Positions 46,129 to 56,540 of a DNA stretch of 64,000 nucleotides are shown one piece after another. The first letter of the stretch is position 1, and every line of letters begins with the position of its first letter. Position numbers and translations under genes: made by a program. A model generated the notes under the pieces. It was not told the origin of the DNA. It worked only from the letters and a program-made list of their open reading frames with translations, and did no database searches. Source of the DNA: Zea mays (Eukaryota > Streptophyta > Magnoliopsida > Poales > Poaceae); NCBI RefSeq assembly GCF_902167145.1, contig NC_050097.1, positions 168,732,923 to 168,796,922 of the forward strand, given 5' to 3'.

Positions 46129-47685
46129 TCAAACTTGGGTTGGAGGGGCCTGTGGTGCTTTTTTCTCCATAACTTGATCATCTTGTGCTCCCCCTTGATC
46201 ACACGCCTCCTCTTGATGAACCTGTTCATCGTCTTGAGTTGGGGGATGCACCATTGTTGAGGAAGAAGGTTGATCTTGCTCCTTTTGTTCCTGTGGTCGC
46301 ACATCTCTAATCGCCATGGTGCGTATTGCGGCCGTTGGAACATCTTCTTCATCAACATCATCAACATCAACAACTTGCTCTCTTGGAGAGCCATTAGTCT
46401 CATCAAATACAATGTCGCTAGAGACTGCAACCAAACCCGATGATTTGTTGAAGACCCTATACGCCTTTGTATTTGAGTCATAACCTAACAAAAACCCTTC
46501 TACCGCTTTGGGAGCAAATTTAGAATTCCTACCCTTCTTCACTAGAATGTAGCATTTACTCCCAAAAACTCGGAAATACGAAACATTGGGTTTGTTACCG
46601 GTTAGTAGCTCATACAAAGTCTTCTTGAGGAGGCAGTGAAGGTAAAACCGGTTGATGGCGTGGCAAGCCGTGTTCACAGCTTCCGACCAAAAGCGCTCGG
46701 GGGTCTTGAACTCTCCAAGCATCGTCCTCGCCATGTCTATGAGCATCCTGTTCTTCCTCTCTACCACACCATTTTGCTGTGGTGTGTAGGGAGCGGAGAA
46801 CTCGTGCTTGATCCCTTCCTCCTCAAGGAACTCCTCCACTTGAAGGTTCTTGAACTCGGACCCGTTGTCGTTCCTTATCTTTTTCACCTTGAGCTCAAAC
46901 TCATTTTGAGCTCTCCTTAGGAAGCGCTTGAGGGTCCCTTGGGTTTCAGATTTATCCTGCAAAAAGAATACCCAAGTGAAGCGGGAAAAATCATCAACTA
47001 TAACAAGACCATACTTACTTCCTCCTATGCTTAGATAGGCGACGGGTCCGAAGAGGTCCATATGAAGCAGCTCCAAAGGTCTTGATGTGGTCATCACATT
47101 TTTGGCATGATGAGAGCTTCCCACCTGTTTACCTGCTTGACAAGCTGCACAAGGTCTATCTTTTTCGAAAGTAACATTAGTTAGACCTATCACGTGTTCT
47201 CCCTTTAGAAGCTTGTGAAGGTTCTTCATCCCCACATGTGCTAAGCGGCGATGCCACAGCCAGCCCATGCTAGTCTTAGCAATTAAGCATGCATCTAGAC
47301 CGGCCTCCTCTTTTGCAAAATCAACTAAATAAAGTTTGCCGTCTAGTACACCCTTAAAAGCTAATGAACCATCACTTCTTCTAAAGACAGACACATCTAT
47401 GTTTGTGAATAAACAATTATATCCCATATTACATAATTGACTAACATATAACAAATTATATCCAAGCAACTCAACTAAAAACACATTAGAAATAGAGTGC
47501 TCGGATGAAATAGCAATTTTCCCTAACCCTTTCACCTTGCCTTGATTCCCATCACCGAATATTATTGAATCTTGGGAATCCTTGTTCTTGACGTAGGAGG
47601 TAAACATCTTCTTCTCCCCCGTCATATGGTTTGTGCATCCGCTGTCGATAATCCAGCTTGATCCCCCGGATGCATAAACCTGCAA
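46129..47685 (-). CDS. pol: Inner Opie/Ji protease-integrase
   Basis: A 518-codon frame. The protease active-site region IIDSGCTNHMTG sits near the start (catalytic Asp in DSG). The integrase zinc-binding region WHRRLAHVG...CAACQAGK follows, then the core with catalytic residues in LHMDLFGPV, RNDNGSEFKN and QQNGVVERKNR. A poorly conserved proline- and glutamine-rich linker precedes the RT. It ends with TGA 46129-46131. It begins just after the gag stop but in the +1 frame relative to gag. Confidence 0.9.
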   Translation of the reverse strand: MQVYASGGSSWIIDSGCTNHMTGEKKMFTSYVKNKDSQDSIIFGDGNQGKVKGLGKIAISSEHSISNVFLVELLGYNLLYVSQLCNMGYNCLFTNIDVSVFRRSDGSLAFKGVLDGKLYLVDFAKEEAGLDACLIAKTSMGWLWHRRLAHVGMKNLHKLLKGEHVIGLTNVTFEKDRPCAACQAGKQVGSSHHAKNVMTTSRPLELLHMDLFGPVAYLSIGGSKYGLVIVDDFSRFTWVFFLQDKSETQGTLKRFLRRAQNEFELKVKKIRNDNGSEFKNLQVEEFLEEEGIKHEFSAPYTPQQNGVVERKNRMLIDMARTMLGEFKTPERFWSEAVNTACHAINRFYLHCLLKKTLYELLTGNKPNVSYFRVFGSKCYILVKKGRNSKFAPKAVEGFLLGYDSNTKAYRVFNKSSGLVAVSSDIVFDETNGSPREQVVDVDDVDEEDVPTAAIRTMAIRDVRPQEQKEQDQPSSSTMVHPPTQDDEQVHQEEACDQGGAQDDQVMEKKAPQAPPTQV

Positions 47686-47692
47686 GGCAAAT

Positions 47693-50059
47693 TTAGGCTT
47701 GGGTCTTAGGTACCCAACTCTTGTTGGGTCCTACAAGGTTAGTGACAATATCCTTAGGGACCCAAATGCAAGTTTTATCTCCCTTGCATTTTGCCCCTAA
47801 TTTCCTAGCAATCACCTTTCTATCCTTTCTACAAATTGCAAAGGAAGCATTGCAAGCATGATAAATTGTAGAAGGTTCATTGTTTACTTTCCTAGAAACA
47901 TGAACAACATTTCTTCTAGGCATAACATTTTTCCTAGTCAAATTTCTATCATGCATAATAGAAGAACTAGAAGCAATCATGGCATTACAACTCCTATCAT
48001 AATGAACATTTCTAGAAAATTTCCTATCATGGTACATGAAAGCATAGTTCTTTTGACAACTATTAGTCATAGGGGCCTTCCCTTTCTCCTTGGCGGGAAT
48101 GGGAGCCTTATGACTAGTTAAGTTCTTGACTTCCCTCTTGAAGCCAAGACCATCCTTAATTGAGGGGTGTCTACCAATCGTGTAGGCATCCCTTGCAAAT
48201 TTTAGTTTGTCAAATTCACTCTTGCTAGTCTTAAGTTGGGCATTAAGACTAGCCACTTCATCATTCAATTTAGAAATTAAAACTAGGTGTTCACTACAAG
48301 CATCAACATTAAAATCTTTACACCTATTGCACATTACAACATTTTCTACACAAGATGTTGATTTATGAGCTATTTCTAACTTAGCATTCAAATCATCATT
48401 AACATCTTTTAAAGTAGAAATGGTTTCATGACAGGTAGATAGTTCACAAGAAAGCATTTCATTCCTTTTGACTTCTAGAGCAAGAGAATTTTGCGCACTA
48501 ACAAATTTATCATGTTCTTCATATAAAAGGTCCTCTTGCTTTTCTAATAACCTATTCTTATCATTTAAAGCATCAATCAATTCATTAATCTTATCAACCT
48601 TAGTTCTATCTAAGCCCTTGACTAAACATGAATAGTCTATATCATCATCATCACTAGATTCATCCTCACTTGAAGAAGCATAAGCAGTATTGTTTCGAGT
48701 ACATACCTTCTTCTCCTTTGCCATGAGGCATGTGTGATGCTCGTTGGGGAAGTGAGATGACTTGTTGAAGGCGGTGGCGGCGAGTCCTTCATCGTCGGAG
48801 TCGGATGATGAACAATCCGAGTCCCACTCTTTGCCAAGGTGTGCCTCGCCCTTAGCCTTCTTGTAAGCCTTCTTCTTTTCCCACTTCTTCTCTTGTTCCT
48901 GATCACTATCATTATCGGGACAATTAGCAATAAAATGACCAATCTTACCGCACTTGAAGCAGGAGCGCTTTCCCTTCGTCTTGTTCTTCTTGGGATGCTC
49001 TTTGCGACCCTTTAGCGCCGTCTTGAAGCGCTTGATGATTAGAGCCATTTCTTCTTCATTAAGTCCGGCCGCCTCAACTTGCGCCACCTTGCTAGGTAGC
49101 GCCTCCTTGCTCCTTGTTGCTTTGAGAGCAATGGTTTGAGGCTCGTGGATTGGGCCATTCAACACATCATCCACGTATCTCGCCTCCTTGATCATCATCC
49201 GCCCGCTTACAAATTTCCCAAGAATTTCTTCGGGCGACATCTTGGTATACCTAGGATTCTCACGAATATTGTTTACAAGATGTGGATCAAGGACAGTAAA
49301 GGACCTTAGCATTAGGCGGACGACGTCGTGGTCCGTCCATTGCGTGCTTCCATAACTCCTTATCTTATTGACGAGGGTCTTGAGCCTGTTGTACGTTTGG
49401 GTTGGCTCCTCCCCCCTGATCATCGCGAATCTCCCGAGTTCGCCCTCCACCAACTCCATCTTGGTGAGCATGGTGACGTCGTTCCCCTCATGTGAGATCT
49501 TGAGGGTGTCCCAAATCTGCTTGGCGTTATCCAAGCCGCTCACCTTATGGTATTCATCCCTGCACAATGATGCTAGAAGAACAGTAGTAGCTTGTGCATT
49601 TTTGTGAATTTGCTCATTAATAAATATAGGACTATCAGTACTATCAAATTGCATTCCACTCTTGACTATCTCCCATATGCTTGGATGGAGAGAGAACAAG
49701 TGACTACGCATTTTGTGACTCCAAAATCCGTAGTCCTCTCCATCAAAATGTGGAGGTTTACCAAGTGGAATGGAGAGTAAATGAGCATTGGTACTTTGAG
49801 GAATACGAGAGTAATCAAAAGAGAAGTTAGAATTAACCGTCTTCTTTTTCTCGTAGTCGTTGTCGTCATCTTTTTGGGAGGAGGAAGATTCGTCGCTGTC
49901 GTAGTAGACTATCTCCTTGATGTGCCTTGTTTTCTTCTTCCTCCCGTCTTTTCTTTTGTGGCCCGAGCCTGAGTCAGTAGGCTTGTCATCCTTTGGATCA
50001 TTGACGAAGGACTCCTTCTCCTTATCATTGACCACCATCCCCTTGCCCTTAGGATCCAT
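47693..50059 (-). CDS. gag: Inner Opie/Ji gag
   Basis: A 788-codon intact frame starting MDPKGKGMVVNDKEKES at 50059, about 35 bp after the PBS. A basic and acidic leader is followed by the gag core (HLLSIPLGKPPHFDGEDYGF...IWEIVKSGMQ), a zinc knuckle CFKCGKIGHFIANC (C-X2-C-X4-H-X4-C), an acidic serine-rich stretch, a long coiled-coil-like segment in the C-terminal third and a conserved tail ending WVPKTQA. Gag would form virus-like particles and bind genomic RNA. It ends in TAA directly before the protease region. Confidence 0.92.
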   Translation of the reverse strand: MDPKGKGMVVNDKEKESFVNDPKDDKPTDSGSGHKRKDGRKKKTRHIKEIVYYDSDESSSSQKDDDNDYEKKKTVNSNFSFDYSRIPQSTNAHLLSIPLGKPPHFDGEDYGFWSHKMRSHLFSLHPSIWEIVKSGMQFDSTDSPIFINEQIHKNAQATTVLLASLCRDEYHKVSGLDNAKQIWDTLKISHEGNDVTMLTKMELVEGELGRFAMIRGEEPTQTYNRLKTLVNKIRSYGSTQWTDHDVVRLMLRSFTVLDPHLVNNIRENPRYTKMSPEEILGKFVSGRMMIKEARYVDDVLNGPIHEPQTIALKATRSKEALPSKVAQVEAAGLNEEEMALIIKRFKTALKGRKEHPKKNKTKGKRSCFKCGKIGHFIANCPDNDSDQEQEKKWEKKKAYKKAKGEAHLGKEWDSDCSSSDSDDEGLAATAFNKSSHFPNEHHTCLMAKEKKVCTRNNTAYASSSEDESSDDDDIDYSCLVKGLDRTKVDKINELIDALNDKNRLLEKQEDLLYEEHDKFVSAQNSLALEVKRNEMLSCELSTCHETISTLKDVNDDLNAKLEIAHKSTSCVENVVMCNRCKDFNVDACSEHLVLISKLNDEVASLNAQLKTSKSEFDKLKFARDAYTIGRHPSIKDGLGFKREVKNLTSHKAPIPAKEKGKAPMTNSCQKNYAFMYHDRKFSRNVHYDRSCNAMIASSSSIMHDRNLTRKNVMPRRNVVHVSRKVNNEPSTIYHACNASFAICRKDRKVIARKLGAKCKGDKTCIWVPKDIVTNLVGPNKSWVPKTQA

Positions 50060-50094
50060 CTCTTCGGGTGATTAGTCCCTTTCTTGAAGAGAAC

Positions 50095-50107
50095 GACTCT
50101 GATACCA
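50095..50107 (-). other. Primer binding site, inner Opie/Ji element
   Basis: Minus-strand TGGTATCAGAGTC, two bases inside the 5' LTR end; initiator-tRNA-Met type. Confidence 0.85.
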
Positions 50108-50109
50108 AT

Positions 50110-51329
50110 TGAGAGCACCTAGAGGGGGGTGAATAGGTGATCCTGTAAAACACTTGAAACTTAATCCACAAAACTTGATTAGGAGTTAGCACAATTAAGC
50201 CAAGTGGCTAGAGAGGAGAACTTGCACAACACGATAACCACAAAGAGATCAACACAGAGATGGCACAGTGGTTTATCCCGTGGTTCGGCCAAGTCAACAC
50301 TTGCCTACTCCACGTTGTGGCGTCCCAACGGACGAGGGTTCCAATCAACCCCTTTCAAGCGGTCCAAAGACCCACTTGAATACCACAGTGTTTTGCTTTC
50401 ACTTTACTATGTCCCGTTTGCGAGGAATCTCCACAACTTGGAGCCTCTCGCCCTTACACTTTGATGTTCACAAAGAAGCACGGAGTAAGGAAGGGATGAG
50501 CAACACACACAAGACACGAAATCAGAGTACCAACACGCACACAAGTCACAACAAGAGCTCACAACACAACCCGATGAGTTCACAACTCAAATGAAGCTCT
50601 AGTTGCTATCACAAAGAATCAAATGTGCGGAATTGAAGTCTTGGTGCTTAGGAATGCTTAGAGAATGCTTGTTTTCCTCCTCTATGCGCCTAGGGGTCCC
50701 TTTTATAGTCCCAAGGCGGCTAGGAGCCGTTGAGAGCATTCCAGGAAGGCAATTCTTGCCTTTTGTCGCCTGGCGCACCAGACAGTCCGGTGCACCACCG
50801 GACACTGTCCGGTGCGGATTTCTTTCCTGATTTGGCGAAGCCGACCGTTGCAGTCTTGGAGCCGTTGGCGCACCGGACACTGTCCGGTGCCCCATCTGAC
50901 CGTTGGCTCTTGCCACGCGTCACGCGCGGATTCCGCGGCCGTTCGTTGGTCCGGCTGACAGTTGGCTCACCGGACAGTCCGGTGAATTTTAGCCGTACGC
51001 CGCCGACGAAGTCCCGAGAGGAGCAAGTTCGCATATGCCAGCCTGGCGCACCGGACACTGTCTGGTGCACCACCGGACAGTCCGGTGCACCCAGACCGAG
51101 CAGACTTTTGGCTGCTTCGAGCTACTCTTTTTCAGTTGCATTTTCTCTGATTCTAACACTTAGATAAACATGTTAGTACACAAAAACTAATGCACTAAGT
51201 CTAGAATCATACCTTTGTATTGATTTGCACCTTATCCATCATTTGGCATAGTTTATCACTTAAGCACTTGTGTTGGACACTAAATCGCCAAAATACTTAG
51301 AAATGGCCCAAGGGCACATTTCCCTTTCA
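50110..51329 (-). repeat. 5' LTR of the inner Opie/Ji element (1,220 bp)
   Basis: Pairs with the LTR at 42434-43691. TATAAAA on the minus strand at 50701-50707; inverted-repeat array upstream at 50775-51095. Adjacent to TSD CTATC. Confidence 0.9.
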
Positions 51330-51334
51330 CTATC

Positions 51335-52931
51335 CATCATAGCATATGGGAAATTATAGAAAATGGGATGCATTTTGATAGCACTGATAACCCTGTGATT
51401 ATCAATGAACAAATCCATAAAAATGCCCAGGCTACTACTGTGTTATTAGCATCTCTTTGCAGGGACGAGTATAATAAAGTAAGTGGCTTGGACAATGCCA
51501 AGCAAATCTGGGACACCCTTAAGATCTCACATGAGGGAAATGATGCTACAATGATCACCAACTGGTGGAAGGTGAGCTGGGGAGATTCGTCATGATCGGG
51601 GGAGAAGAGCCAACACAAACCTACAACAGGCTCAAGACCCTGGTCAACAAGATTCGAAGCTATGTAAGCACAAGATGGACGGATCATGACGTCGTCCGAC
51701 TCATGCTCAGGTCATTTACGGTTATTGACCCCCATCTTGTCAATCTTATTCGTGAAAACCTCAGGTACACCAAGATGACGCTCGAGGAGATCCTTGGAAA
51801 TTTGTGAGCGGGCGCATGATGGTGAAGTAAGGAGGCTCGATACGCGGACGATGCACTAAATGGTCCACTACCCGTCTACGAGCCACAGCCCGTTGCTCTC
51901 AAGGCAACAAGCAGTAGGGAGGCGCTACCAAGCAAGGTGGCACAAGTGGAGGCTGCCGGGCTAAATGAAGATGAGATGGCCCTCATCATCAAACATTTCA
52001 AGACCGCGCTCAAAGGACGCAAGGAATACCCCAACAAGAATAAAATAAGGGGAAAGCGCTCCTGTTTCAAATGCGGTAAGACTAGTCATTTCATAGCATA
52101 GTGTCCCGATAATGATAATGACCAGGGACAAGAAAAGTATGGGAAGAAGGAGAAGAAGAAAAACTACAAGAAGGCAAAGGGCGAGGCACATCTTGGGAAG
52201 GAGTGGGAATCTGATTGCTCCTCATCCGACTCCGACGATGAAGGATTGGCTGCCTCGACCTTCGACAAGTCTTCGCTCTTCCCCAACGAATGCCACACTT
52301 GCCTCATGGCTAAGGAGAAAAAGGTACGTATTCGAGATTCCCCTAAGTACTCTTCTAGTGATGAGGAATCTCCGATGATGAAGTAGATTACTCTAGTTTA
52401 TTTAAAGGTTTAGATAGAGGCAAAGTAGAGAAAATTAATGAATTAATTGATGCTCTAAATGAAAAAGATAGACTGCTAGAAAAGCAAGAGGACATTTTGT
52501 ATGAGGAACATGACAAATTTGTTAGTGTACAAAAGTCTCTTGCTTTAGAAACTAAAAGAAATGAAATGCTATCCTCTGAGTTATCTGCTTGCCATGAATC
52601 TATCTCTAGTTTAAAGAATTTAAATAATGATTTAAATGCTAAGCTGGAGGAAGTTAGTAAAATAAGTTCATGTGTAGAGCATGTTAGTATTTGTAATAGA
52701 TGTAAGGACTTTGATGTTGATGCATGTGATGAACATCTAATTTCTATTACTAAATTGAATAGTGAGGTGGCAAGTCTTAATGCTCAACTTAAGACTTGCA
52801 AAAGTGGTTTTGATAAATTAAAATTTGCTAGGGATGCATACACTATTGGTAGACACCCCTCAATTAAGGATGGACTTGGTTTTCGAAAGGAAACTAAGAA
52901 CTTAACAAGCCAAAAGGCTTCCATTCTCAAC
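51335..52931 (+). pseudogene. gag: Outer Opie/Ji gag, middle fragment
   Basis: Resumes exactly where the fragment ending at 42433 stops (IWEIIENGMHFDSTDN). The gag core continues through frame changes near 51565 and 51810. The zinc knuckle is broken by a TAG at 52099-52101, replacing the residue before the last Cys. The coiled-coil-like part is open at 52497-52931. The CACTA insertion follows. Confidence 0.85.
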
Positions 52932-52956
52932 AAGCACTACACGACGGTTGATCTTT

Positions 52957-53125
52957 AGCGACCCTTATTAGGGACCGACGGTTGGTCGCTAAAAGTTATG
53001 GACCGACAGTTGGTCGCTAAATGCGTTTATAACGACGGTCTGTGGGTCGCTAAAAGTCTAGAAATTTAACGACTTATAGTCGGTCGCTAAGAGGTAAGTG
53101 TGTGACTGATGATGGGTCGCTATAG
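52957..53125. repeat. CACTA left subterminal repeats
   Basis: Five or six copies of GGTCGCTAAA or its complement in both orientations, mirrored by a similar set at 55845-56105. Confidence 0.8.
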
Positions 53126-53169
53126 GGGTACATGATTTTTGTATTTCTTATTTACTCACCAAAGCCCAT

Positions 53170-53820
53170 CTAAAGGCCTACTAAACAAACGGAACCCTAT
53201 TCCACGCGCGTAGCCGCCGTCACTTCTCCCATGGCCGCCCCCTCCCTCAGCCGTGGCAGGTGCCGCCGCCACCTCACCCTTGGTGCTCGCCGAGCTCGCC
53301 CTCAGCCCTATCATGCCCCTGCGCTCAGTCCTCGTTGAAGTCACGCCTGGGAGCAGGTTGCTGTCAGCGACCGAGCGCCGTCCACTCGCAAGCGCCGTCT
53401 GCGCAGGCCGCAGCCGCAAACCCGCACTCCGCTACTCCGCTCGTCGGTCGACCGTTCCAGCTCCAGGCCTCCAGCCGTCCAGCGCGCAGCGCTCCTGCCG
53501 GCCGCCGGCCGTTGGCACACATGCACAGCCGCACAACGCCGCAGCACGCTCCAGCGCTCCGCGCTGCAGGCTGCAGCCTGCAGCAGCTCGGTGCTCGCCT
53601 GCTCGGGCCTCGGCCTCACGGTCGCTACGGCTGCGGGCTGGGCGCTGCTCTACTCGCCTGCGGGCTGCGACTTGCCTCTGCTGCCTGCTCCACTGTCCGT
53701 TGCCGGCTGTCCGGTGCTCGTCTGATCGCTGCCTCGCTCCGTCGCAGCGTCCCAGCGTGCTCGGCTGCTACTGCTGGCAGCTCACTCGTGCTCCGCTTCT
53801 CGCTCCACAGGGTTTAGGGT
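53170..53820 (+). other. GC-rich cargo inside the CACTA element
   Basis: A sharply GC-rich block in an AT-rich transposon. It begins with a leader-like stretch and an ATG in good context (TCTCCCATGGCC, about 53231), but that frame closes after about 35 codons. Two longer overlapping frames (53253-53834 and 53260-53817) are rich in Ala, Arg, Pro and Ser with no recognisable domain; such frames are expected by chance at this GC content. A captured promoter and first exon is possible; a coding role is not supported. Confidence 0.4.
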
Positions 53821-54840
53821 ATTTGAAATTTTGAATTATTGAATATAGTCCAAATTACTACACGCAGTCCAAGTCCAAGTTACCTATACTCTTCACTTTT
53901 TTCAGCCAAGTTTAATTACATAGTTATCTATACTCTTCACCCCTTTGTCAGTCAAGTTCGATTGCATTGTGTAATGCTTAAGTAGTTATTACTATGATTT
54001 AACTTTGTTGCGTATCAATTATCTATTGATATATGCAAAACAGACATTCGTTCTAGGTTTGTTGGCTTGTAAAGTCAAGATCTATTTATATAATTGAAGC
54101 ATGTGTGTGCACTGTATTTCTTTCAAAGACCAGGTTAACTGTTCATTATTGATGGTTCAAAACTTCAAAGCGATGACATCAATAACATCTCCTTTATTAT
54201 ATACTTATAATCTTTCTTATGCTGGATAGTTAACTGGGAGTCATCTTTTATATTAATTGCTTAAGTTAATAAATCATGGAGGATAGAGATTTACTTATGG
54301 TTTGTCATAACTGGGTGTTTTTTGGCTGTGTAGGTGTGGAGGAAGGTGGCCACGGAGGTATCGGTGGAGCTGCAGCTCCTGCGCGAGAAGTGGGGGCTCC
54401 TACTGGCCGGTCTGATCTTTCAGCTGAGCTGCGCGAGTTTATTGCCCTGTAGTCTCGTCGTTGCTGGAATTATTAATTTCGTCCATGCTCTGTTGTTATT
54501 AGTTTGTACCGCCTGCAGTTCTGAATTATTAGGTCGTATTAATATTATACTTAATATAACAGGTTACCCCATTTAGTGACTTCTCATGCATTATGTAATT
54601 GTTGCTATTTTTGCTTCTCAATTTGACGGTATTTTCTTTTCCATATCAGGAGTGTTTAATTTTCTATGGGCACGATCGCCTCTAGATGAACCAATGTGCT
54701 ATATTGCTAGGATTGTTCGTGTGATTTCTATTCTTAGATTTGAGGGTATTCTTATATGTATATGCATGTTAATGCCAGAAAATTGTATGGTTAAAATTTG
54801 TGATTAAGCATTTTATTCAAGCTTTTGCCAGGCTTGAAGA

Positions 54841-54952
54841 GCATTTCTGTGGGTTCTATTGGGTTTTTAGCTCTAGCGTATCCCAACTTGCTTGGGATAG
54901 AAGGCATTTCTGTGGGTTCTATTGGGTTTTTAGCTCTAGCGCATCCCAACTT
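54841..54952. repeat. 63-bp tandem duplication in the CACTA interior
   Basis: GCATTTCTGTGGGTTCTATT starts at 54841 and again at 54904; the second copy matches through GCATCCCAACTT. Copy 1 contains ATCCCAACTTGCTTGGGAT, an inverted repeat. Confidence 0.85.
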
Positions 54953-56122
54953 AGCGTTTGTTTCATTGTAGCACGTCACCACTCACCACTAATTTAGTTT
55001 TTTTTCTTTTGCCTCATAAGCCATCAAGTTCCTCATGAAAAAACAGTCTAGTGGCGTTGTACTTCCATTTCAACAAACTGCATAAGTATATGATTATCAA
55101 TCAGTGCCTTCTTTGACCTTGACTAAGCATTGTATCTCTTAGCACCCTAGTTTTTGGTGCCAGCTTTGGTTCAACATTGGTTATCAATGATCCAAGGATT
55201 TGAAAGATGTTGTAGCTAAGGCATAAGGCTGAAGTTGGTGCATAAGGCTTCAACACCGTCTAGTGGAGGTAGATAAGGCATCAAAACTGTATTTTTATTT
55301 GCAAATGTAGCAACAATATACTAATTTGATGTACTTTTTTCTAGGGTGTTCTGGACAAAGAAAGCTTGTACCTTAAAACAGGAGGATACAAGAAGCTGGA
55401 GTGGTTGTCTGAAGGCTTTTGAACTGCTTGAAGCATTAGTGTAGCTTTGGTGCTTTTGTGACTGATCAACTCTGGAGCAGCTAGAGTGATGTAGTTGTGG
55501 GCTTTTGAACAATAGCTGGAGTGATATGAAACATTAGTGATGTAGTTGTGGGCTTTTGAACTGCTTCAAGCTGGAGTGATGTCGCTGTGGTGCTTTTGTG
55601 ATTGATCATATCTGGAGCTTTTGTGAATGATCTAGCTAGCTATCTGTAAATGATCTAGTTGTGAATGATATTATAATTGTGATGCTTTTGTGAATATATA
55701 ATTGTGGTGCTTTTGTGTTTATGTGATGGATCTATGACTGTGGTATACTGATTAACTGTGTATGTCTTTATGATTTCTGTATAAAAATCTGTGATTTGTG
55801 GTGCTTAATTAAATGTATATTATTATTAATAGCAACTGTAAAAAGGGCGACTTTCTGTTGGTTGCTAAATGTATAGTATGACGACTTATGGTTGGTTGCT
55901 AAATCTATAGTACAGCAACCCACGGTTGGTCGCTAAATATACAATATTAGCAACAGACGGTCGGTCGCTAAAAAGATGTCGGTCGCTAAAGCCTTTAGCG
56001 ACGGCACTTACAGCGACCATCCTTATGGGTCGCTAAAAGTTTTTAGCGACCAACCGTAGGTCGCTGAAGGTCGTTTTAGCAACCAATCGTAGGTCGCTGT
56101 AAGTGAACTGTCGTGTAGTGAA

Positions 56123-56528
56123 GGAGAAAGGGAAGGCCCCTATGGCTAGTAGTCCCAAAAAGAACCATGCTTTTATTTATGATAGGAAAATTGCTAGTCG
56201 TTCTCATTACAATAAGAGTTATGTTCATACTTCTTATAATGATTCACAAGCTATGTGTGCCTCTAGCTCTACTTATGTGCATGGTAGAAGTAGACCTAGG
56301 AGAAATCATGTTGTGCCTCATATGCCTAGGAAAATGTGCAATGATCCCACTACTGTTTTTTATGCTTGCAACACCTCTTTTGTACTTTCATGTAAGAATG
56401 AAAAAGTGGATGCTAGGAAGTTGGGATCCAAATGCAAGGGAGACAAGACTTGTATTTGGGTTCCAAAAATTATTGTGACTAACCTTGTAGGACCCAACAA
56501 GAGTTGGGTACCTAAAACCGAAGCGTAA
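56123..56528 (+). pseudogene. gag: Outer Opie/Ji gag, C-terminal fragment
   Basis: Continues the gag frame after the CACTA element (KEKGKAPMASSPKKNHAF) to the conserved end WVPKTEA and TAA 56526-56528. Unlike the inner copy, the protease frame that follows is in the same frame as gag, separated only by this stop. Confidence 0.85.
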
Positions 56529-56540
56529 ATTGCTTTGCAG

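Larger units (their letters stand above)
42434..51329 (-). mobile_element. Inner complete Opie/Ji-type copia element
   Basis: An 8,896-bp minus-strand element with perfect TSD CTATC (42429-42433 and 51330-51334), inserted in the gag gene of the outer element. Minus-strand order: 5' LTR (50110-51329), PBS, gag, protease-integrase, RT, RNase H, PPT and 3' LTR (42434-43691). The LTRs look nearly identical apart from motif-number differences, so it is young. Its pol is broken by two TGA codons, both at sites that are CGA in the outer copy. Opie and Ji are close relatives and I do not separate them. Confidence 0.92.
52935..56119. mobile_element. Non-autonomous CACTA (En/Spm-like) transposon, 3,185 bp
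   Basis: Left end CACTACACGACGGTT; right end is the complement of CACTACACGACAGTT (14 of 15 matching). Perfect 3-bp duplication AAG at 52932-52934 and 56120-56122. Subterminal regions (about 52957-53125 and 55845-56105) carry many copies of GGTCGCTAAA/TTAGCGACC with ACNGTTGGTCGCTAAA variants, the expected transposase-binding landscape. No transposase-like coding region is present. The interior holds a GC-rich block (53170-53820) and a spliced-looking segment (about 54334-54450) that may be captured or relic gene sequence. Confidence 0.9.

Noticed and set aside
53253..53834. 193- and 185-codon frames in the CACTA element as a real protein
   Set aside because: Two overlapping frames rich in Ala, Arg, Pro and Ser with no motif; neither starts at the ATG in the best context.
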